Assembly: GCA_052117605.1 (NCBI GenBank)
Contig: JBQKIT010000007.1
Strand: one strand, 5' to 3'
Source: CAG-791 sp000431495
Lineage (GTDB): Bacteria > Bacillota > Clostridia > Lachnospirales > Lachnospiraceae
DNA length: 64,000 bases
Shown here: piece by piece, positions 60,949 through 64,000 of the stretch
How the letters are laid out: each line of letters opens with the position of its first letter
How positions within the stretch are numbered: the stretch's first letter is position 1
Position numbers and translations under genes: made by a program
Notes under the pieces: generated by a model
The model's input: the letters and a program-made list of their open reading frames with translations, nothing else
Told to the model about the DNA's origin: nothing
Databases searched by the model: none

Positions 60949-61844
60949 CACATCTCCACCTCCCTGCTGCTCGTAATCTTAACCTGAATCAGAGAAATCG
61001 CCGCAATAATCACAAAGAAAACAACTGCCTGAGCCTGGGCAAGGCCATAATCCGGCGGGCGTGTGTCGCTTGTAGTGCGAAGGATCTGTGTCGCCAGCGT
61101 CCTCGTACCAAAGTTTCCGTCCGTCAATGCCACGTTCTGATCCAGCAGCATGAAGCATCTGGACAGTACCAGGAACAGTGCAATGGTAAAGGAAGGCATC
61201 AGGAGCGGCACCTTGATTTTCCAGAAGATCTTCCAGTTGCTCGCACCGTCGATCTTGGCTGCCTCAATGTATTCCGGAGAAATGTTGTTCAGGCCGACGG
61301 TATAAATGAGCATCATATAGCCCGCCCACTGCCAGGTGACAACAATTACCAGTGCCAGCATAGCCTTCCACTTGTCCTGCAGCATATTCTGGAACAGCGG
61401 AATCTGGAGGAAGCTGCTTCCACCGAAAAGCATCTTGGAAAAGATAATTTCAAAGACGAACTGCCAGATGTATCCAAGTGCCAGACCGCCGAGAAGATTC
61501 GGTACAAAATAAATGGTCCGGTAAATCCCGCCGCCCTCCTTCACACTGTTTGCAAGAAGTGCCATCAAAATGGAAATAATGTTGACAACTGCAACAGAGG
61601 CTAACGTAAAGACCACCGTATAAAACAGTGCGGAAATAAACTTCTTATTGGAAAATACCTTGGCGTAGTTCTCAAATCCCACAAAGGACTCGTACCAGGC
61701 TCCTCCGCCATTAAAGTAGGTTCCTCTCCACCCGGTGAAGGAATAAAGGACACCGACAACAAACGGAATAAATACGACGGCGATGAATAATATAAACGCC
61801 GGCAAGGTTAACGGGATCAGTCTTTTCTTGTAATAGCGGTCCAT
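60948..61844 (-). CDS. Carbohydrate ABC importer permease (MalF type)
   Basis: A 298-residue permease with six hydrophobic segments and the EAA loop EYIEAAKIDGASNWKIFWKIKVPLL. The stretch SFTGWRGTYFNGGGAWYESFVGFENY is a periplasmic loop common in this family. It forms the sugar pore with the MalG-type subunit. A hairpin separates it from the binding-protein gene. Confidence 0.94.
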   Translation of the reverse strand: MDRYYKKRLIPLTLPAFILFIAVVFIPFVVGVLYSFTGWRGTYFNGGGAWYESFVGFENYAKVFSNKKFISALFYTVVFTLASVAVVNIISILMALLANSVKEGGGIYRTIYFVPNLLGGLALGYIWQFVFEIIFSKMLFGGSSFLQIPLFQNMLQDKWKAMLALVIVVTWQWAGYMMLIYTVGLNNISPEYIEAAKIDGASNWKIFWKIKVPLLMPSFTIALFLVLSRCFMLLDQNVALTDGNFGTRTLATQILRTTSDTRPPDYGLAQAQAVVFFVIIAAISLIQVKITSSREVEM

Positions 61845-61870
61845 GGAAAACCCCCATTCCCATTTCTTTG

Positions 61871-61901
61871 AAACGAAAGGGACGTGTCATTCACACGCCC
61901 C
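61871..61901 (-). terminator. Attenuator between sugar-binding protein and permeases
   Basis: On the minus strand GGGGCGTGT pairs with ACACGTCCC (one G-T) around five bases, followed by TTTCGTTT. It lies about 30 bases beyond the binding-protein stop and 27 before the permease ATG. Partial termination would keep binding protein in excess. Confidence 0.75.
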
Positions 61902-61929
61902 TCAATTGTTCTATACCTGCCAATGATAA

Positions 61930-63453
61930 TCAAAGGCCTGCGGCTTCCTCCCAGCTGGAGATCAGATAATCTGCAATATCCGAATATGCATCATCCGGCC
62001 ACTCCGCCTTGTTGAGGTAATTCTCCATCAGATACTGGCCCAGCGTATACTGTGCCCATCCTGCAGGAGCGCCTGCATATGCATTTGTGATGGTCTTGCC
62101 CTCTGCCATGTAGGAAAGAATGGAATCGCCAAGGCTGTAGCCTGCGGAAACCTCATTCGGATCTGCGTTCCAGGGAATCATGGACATCTGATTCTTTACA
62201 AAATCAATACCTTCATCCGTCTGATAAAGCCATGCAAGGAACGCCTCTGCCTTCTCCTTCTCTTCCTCATCACACTTCGCATTGATCGCCCAGTAAAGCG
62301 GAACAAATACCGGAATCGATGTGTTGATCTGCTCCTGCGTCAGGCCGGACAGAATCTCATCATCCGTTGCGCCAAACTTGATCGGAAGGAAAGTAAGTGT
62401 GTCGCCGATTTCCGAATTGGCACTTACATAACCGTTGTATGCCCAGTTGCCCTGCTTTACGAAGATCGCCTTGTGGTTTGCGAAATTCTGGGTCTGCATG
62501 TCGTAGCTGCCTGTGGTAGATTCAATCAGCTCCGGTCCGCGGGCCGTTGTGCCGTGAGCGGTAAGAACATCTGCCAGCTCTGCATATCTCTCGAACAGCT
62601 TATGTCCAGCCTCCAGCTGCTCTGCTGTTGTATTGGCTGCGTCAAGAGATGTCGGGTAAACCGCATCAATCGCGATATTGACAAGATGATCACCATAGGT
62701 CCATTTCTCAGCGCCCGCTACTGCAAAAACGCCTTCCAGCTGGCCGGAGAGATCATCCTTTGCCTGGAAGTCAAAGGACTTGCCGGAGAGAACCACCGGA
62801 TCTGCAGATCCGTTCTTGATGAAATCATCGCAGGCATCTACCATGGCAACAAACTCTTCGTAGCTTGCAGTCTTGTATGCGTCAATCCATGCATCTACGT
62901 TCTCTTCGCCGAACAGAGAAGCCAGCATTTTGGTGTCTGCAATGTAGCCATAGCCCTCTACGGTGTAAGGAATACCATAGTTGGTAGAGCCATCACGGGT
63001 CAGGATGTTTGCTTCCGGAACAGCATCCGCCAGTGCCTTGAAATCCTCATTGGTTGCTTCTGCAAGATCCATCGAAAATCCGCCTTCCAGGTACTCCTGC
63101 AGATACTGGGAATCCTGAATCGTAAAGATGGTCGGCATGTGCTCCGAGTTAAGCTCCGTTCGAAGGACCGGTGCGGAATCTGCGCCGGAGCCAAGAGTAA
63201 AGAGTTTGATCTTGACACCCTTCTCGGCAGAGTAAGCATCAACCGCAGCCTGCATGCCATCCGCGATCTCGCCCTTACCATTGAAGATATAGAAGTCATA
63301 ATCTGTGCTGCTGTCCGGTGTCGGGGTTGCAGCCTCTGCTCCATCCGCAGCAGTAGAATCTGCCGAGTCCGAGCTCGAAGAGGAGCCGCATCCTGCCAGC
63401 ATGCCGGCAGTCATCGCGCCAACCAGTAACAGTGAAAGCCACTTCTTTTTCAT
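61930..63453 (-). CDS. Carbohydrate ABC substrate-binding lipoprotein
   Basis: A 507-residue solute-binding protein of the MalE-like family 1. Lipobox MLAGCGS (Cys near residue 22), then a Ser/Ala/Thr/Asp tether to residue 50. YWAINAKCDEEEKEKAEAFLAWLYQTDEGIDFV is a typical late helix of this family. It is tethered to the outer face of the membrane and hands oligosaccharide to the MalF/MalG-type permeases. It is the first gene of the sugar operon. The cluster's enzymes suggest raffinose-family or isomalto-oligosaccharides. Confidence 0.94.
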   Translation of the reverse strand: MKKKWLSLLLVGAMTAGMLAGCGSSSSSDSADSTAADGAEAATPTPDSSTDYDFYIFNGKGEIADGMQAAVDAYSAEKGVKIKLFTLGSGADSAPVLRTELNSEHMPTIFTIQDSQYLQEYLEGGFSMDLAEATNEDFKALADAVPEANILTRDGSTNYGIPYTVEGYGYIADTKMLASLFGEENVDAWIDAYKTASYEEFVAMVDACDDFIKNGSADPVVLSGKSFDFQAKDDLSGQLEGVFAVAGAEKWTYGDHLVNIAIDAVYPTSLDAANTTAEQLEAGHKLFERYAELADVLTAHGTTARGPELIESTTGSYDMQTQNFANHKAIFVKQGNWAYNGYVSANSEIGDTLTFLPIKFGATDDEILSGLTQEQINTSIPVFVPLYWAINAKCDEEEKEKAEAFLAWLYQTDEGIDFVKNQMSMIPWNADPNEVSAGYSLGDSILSYMAEGKTITNAYAGAPAGWAQYTLGQYLMENYLNKAEWPDDAYSDIADYLISSWEEAAGL

Positions 63454-63490
63454 AAAATACCCTCCTTAAAGACGCTTGTCCTTTTTTCCC

Positions 63491-63566
63491 GACGGTGTGC
63501 TCACCGTCCTCTGCAATGTGTAACTATAAGCTAGCACCAGCCTCAATATATGTCAATCGGTTGTCA
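63491..63566 (-). promoter_or_regulatory. Promoter and operator of the sugar operon
   Basis: On the minus strand TTGACA (63551-63556) is a consensus -35; the -10 is unclear (TAGCTT after 17 bases). The plus-strand sequence TGTCAATCGGTTGTCA (63551-63566) has the LacI-like AA-x-CG-x-TT core and overlaps the -35. GACGGTG/CACCGTC (63491-63508) is a leader hairpin. Confidence 0.5.
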
Positions 63567-63694
63567 TGTATTTTGTTACTAGTTGCTGATTATATGTGCC
63601 TTATTTTGTGCAGTATTACATCATCATCTCGTCGACCAATCGGCTTTTCGCTCATACGTCCTTCTTTTTTCTGCAGAATTGCCCGATATGCAGT

Positions 63695-63729
63695 AAAAAA
63701 CAAGCCATTGTCGTATGACAATGGCTTGT
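63695..63729 (-). terminator. Terminator of the gene cut by the right edge
   Basis: ACAAGCCATTGTC and GACAATGGCTTGT are perfect 13-base arms around GTAT (63700-63729), followed on the minus strand by six T. It closes the partial gene at 63751. Confidence 0.9.
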
Positions 63730-63750
63730 CCTTTTATAAAACGTATAAAA

Positions 63751-64000
63751 TCAGGCAAAATATCCCTTTATATCACTCTGGTCATCATGGAATGCAAGTG
63801 TACCGGTCAGATCTGCTGTCACGCCGTCTTCCGTCACCTCAAGGCGCAGCGTCTCCGCCCCGCAGGTTTCAATCCACCGAAGAGACAGCTCCAGACAGTC
63901 CTCCTTACTCCAATAAGCCGCCGCAAGAAGACGATCCGGAATTCCTGTGGCCAGATGACTTTCACGCCACATTCCATCCAGTCCCACAAGGACATCCTGT
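63751..64000 (-). CDS. C-terminal end of an incomplete gene, possibly serine hydrolase
   Basis: About 83 residues are visible and the frame is open to the window edge. The end (GIPDRLLAAAYWSKEDCLELSLRWIETCGAETLRLEV...) resembles the beta-rich C-terminal domain that follows beta-lactamase-type serine hydrolase domains in Lachnospiraceae. No catalytic motif is in view. A terminator follows the stop. The identity is tentative. Confidence 0.55.
   Translation of the reverse strand, partial: QDVLVGLDGMWRESHLATGIPDRLLAAAYWSKEDCLELSLRWIETCGAETLRLEVTEDGVTADLTGTLAFHDDQSDIKGYFA

Overview
The window looks like the chromosome of an anaerobic, Gram-positive Clostridia member, most likely Lachnospiraceae. 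The basis is inference from gene content: ferredoxin-rich flavoproteins, DUF362 and aldo/keto reductase proteins with 4Fe-4S motifs, a MetH split from its reactivation domain, ECF-type vitamin transporters, PlsY, DinB, LacI-controlled glycoside hydrolases, AGGAGG-type ribosome binding sites and lipoprotein signals. No 16S gene is present, so the family is not proven.

Bases 1-4531 are an accessory island. A roughly 4.3 kb integrated element sits in the 3' end of a tRNA-Gln(CTG) gene and is bounded by 67/68-bp direct repeats that duplicate the tRNA 3' end and its terminator. It encodes a tyrosine integrase, an excisionase-like protein, a winged-helix replication-type protein followed by iteron-like repeats, a ribbon-helix-helix protein and small unknown proteins. 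It has no recognisable cargo or transfer gene. At its left end the 5' part of a group II (IIC-like) intron begins directly behind the duplicated terminator and runs off the window.

Bases 4.6-12.2 kb hold a SIMPL-domain lipoprotein, a DUF1284 protein, bioY under a BirA-type operator, and a probable cobalamin-uptake pair (DUF4430 protein plus ECF S component). Divergent from that pair is metF - MetH reactivation protein - cobalamin-dependent metH, so vitamin uptake and its use lie side by side. From 12.2 to 29 kb come housekeeping genes: HD, NUDIX, ACT, DtxR and AraC proteins, DUF362, two MATE exporters, an operon of a 946-residue Fe-S flavoprotein with a HypA-like protein and a membrane protein, dinB behind a LexA-like site, a DUF2975/HTH/membrane-protein operon, an SDR and coaX.

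Bases 29-43 kb contain a complete peptide/nickel-type ABC importer (binding protein, two permeases, two ATPases), Mrp, exonuclease III, apt, a second HypA, a NYN/OST-HTH protein, a degenerate histidine-kinase-like protein, DUF1292, a lipid kinase and an aldo/keto reductase. Bases 43-50.8 kb contain a heterodimeric ABC exporter with one degenerate ATP site, an 823-residue adenosine-deaminase-like protein with extra N- and C-terminal domains, an FKBP isomerase with a His/Cys-rich repeat, an unannotated transcript carrying two very small reading frames, and plsY.

Bases 50.8-63.6 kb form a carbohydrate locus on the minus strand: LacI regulator, GH32 fructosidase, GH36 alpha-galactosidase, two GH13 alpha-glucosidases, an MFS permease and an ABC sugar importer (binding protein and two permeases, no ATPase). 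Together they could import and split raffinose-family oligosaccharides, sucrose and isomalto-type glucosides. The right edge cuts a further gene. The most unusual items are the deaminase fusion, the small-protein transcript, the intron/att/terminator junction, and the combination of two HypA homologs with a metal-binding FKBP.
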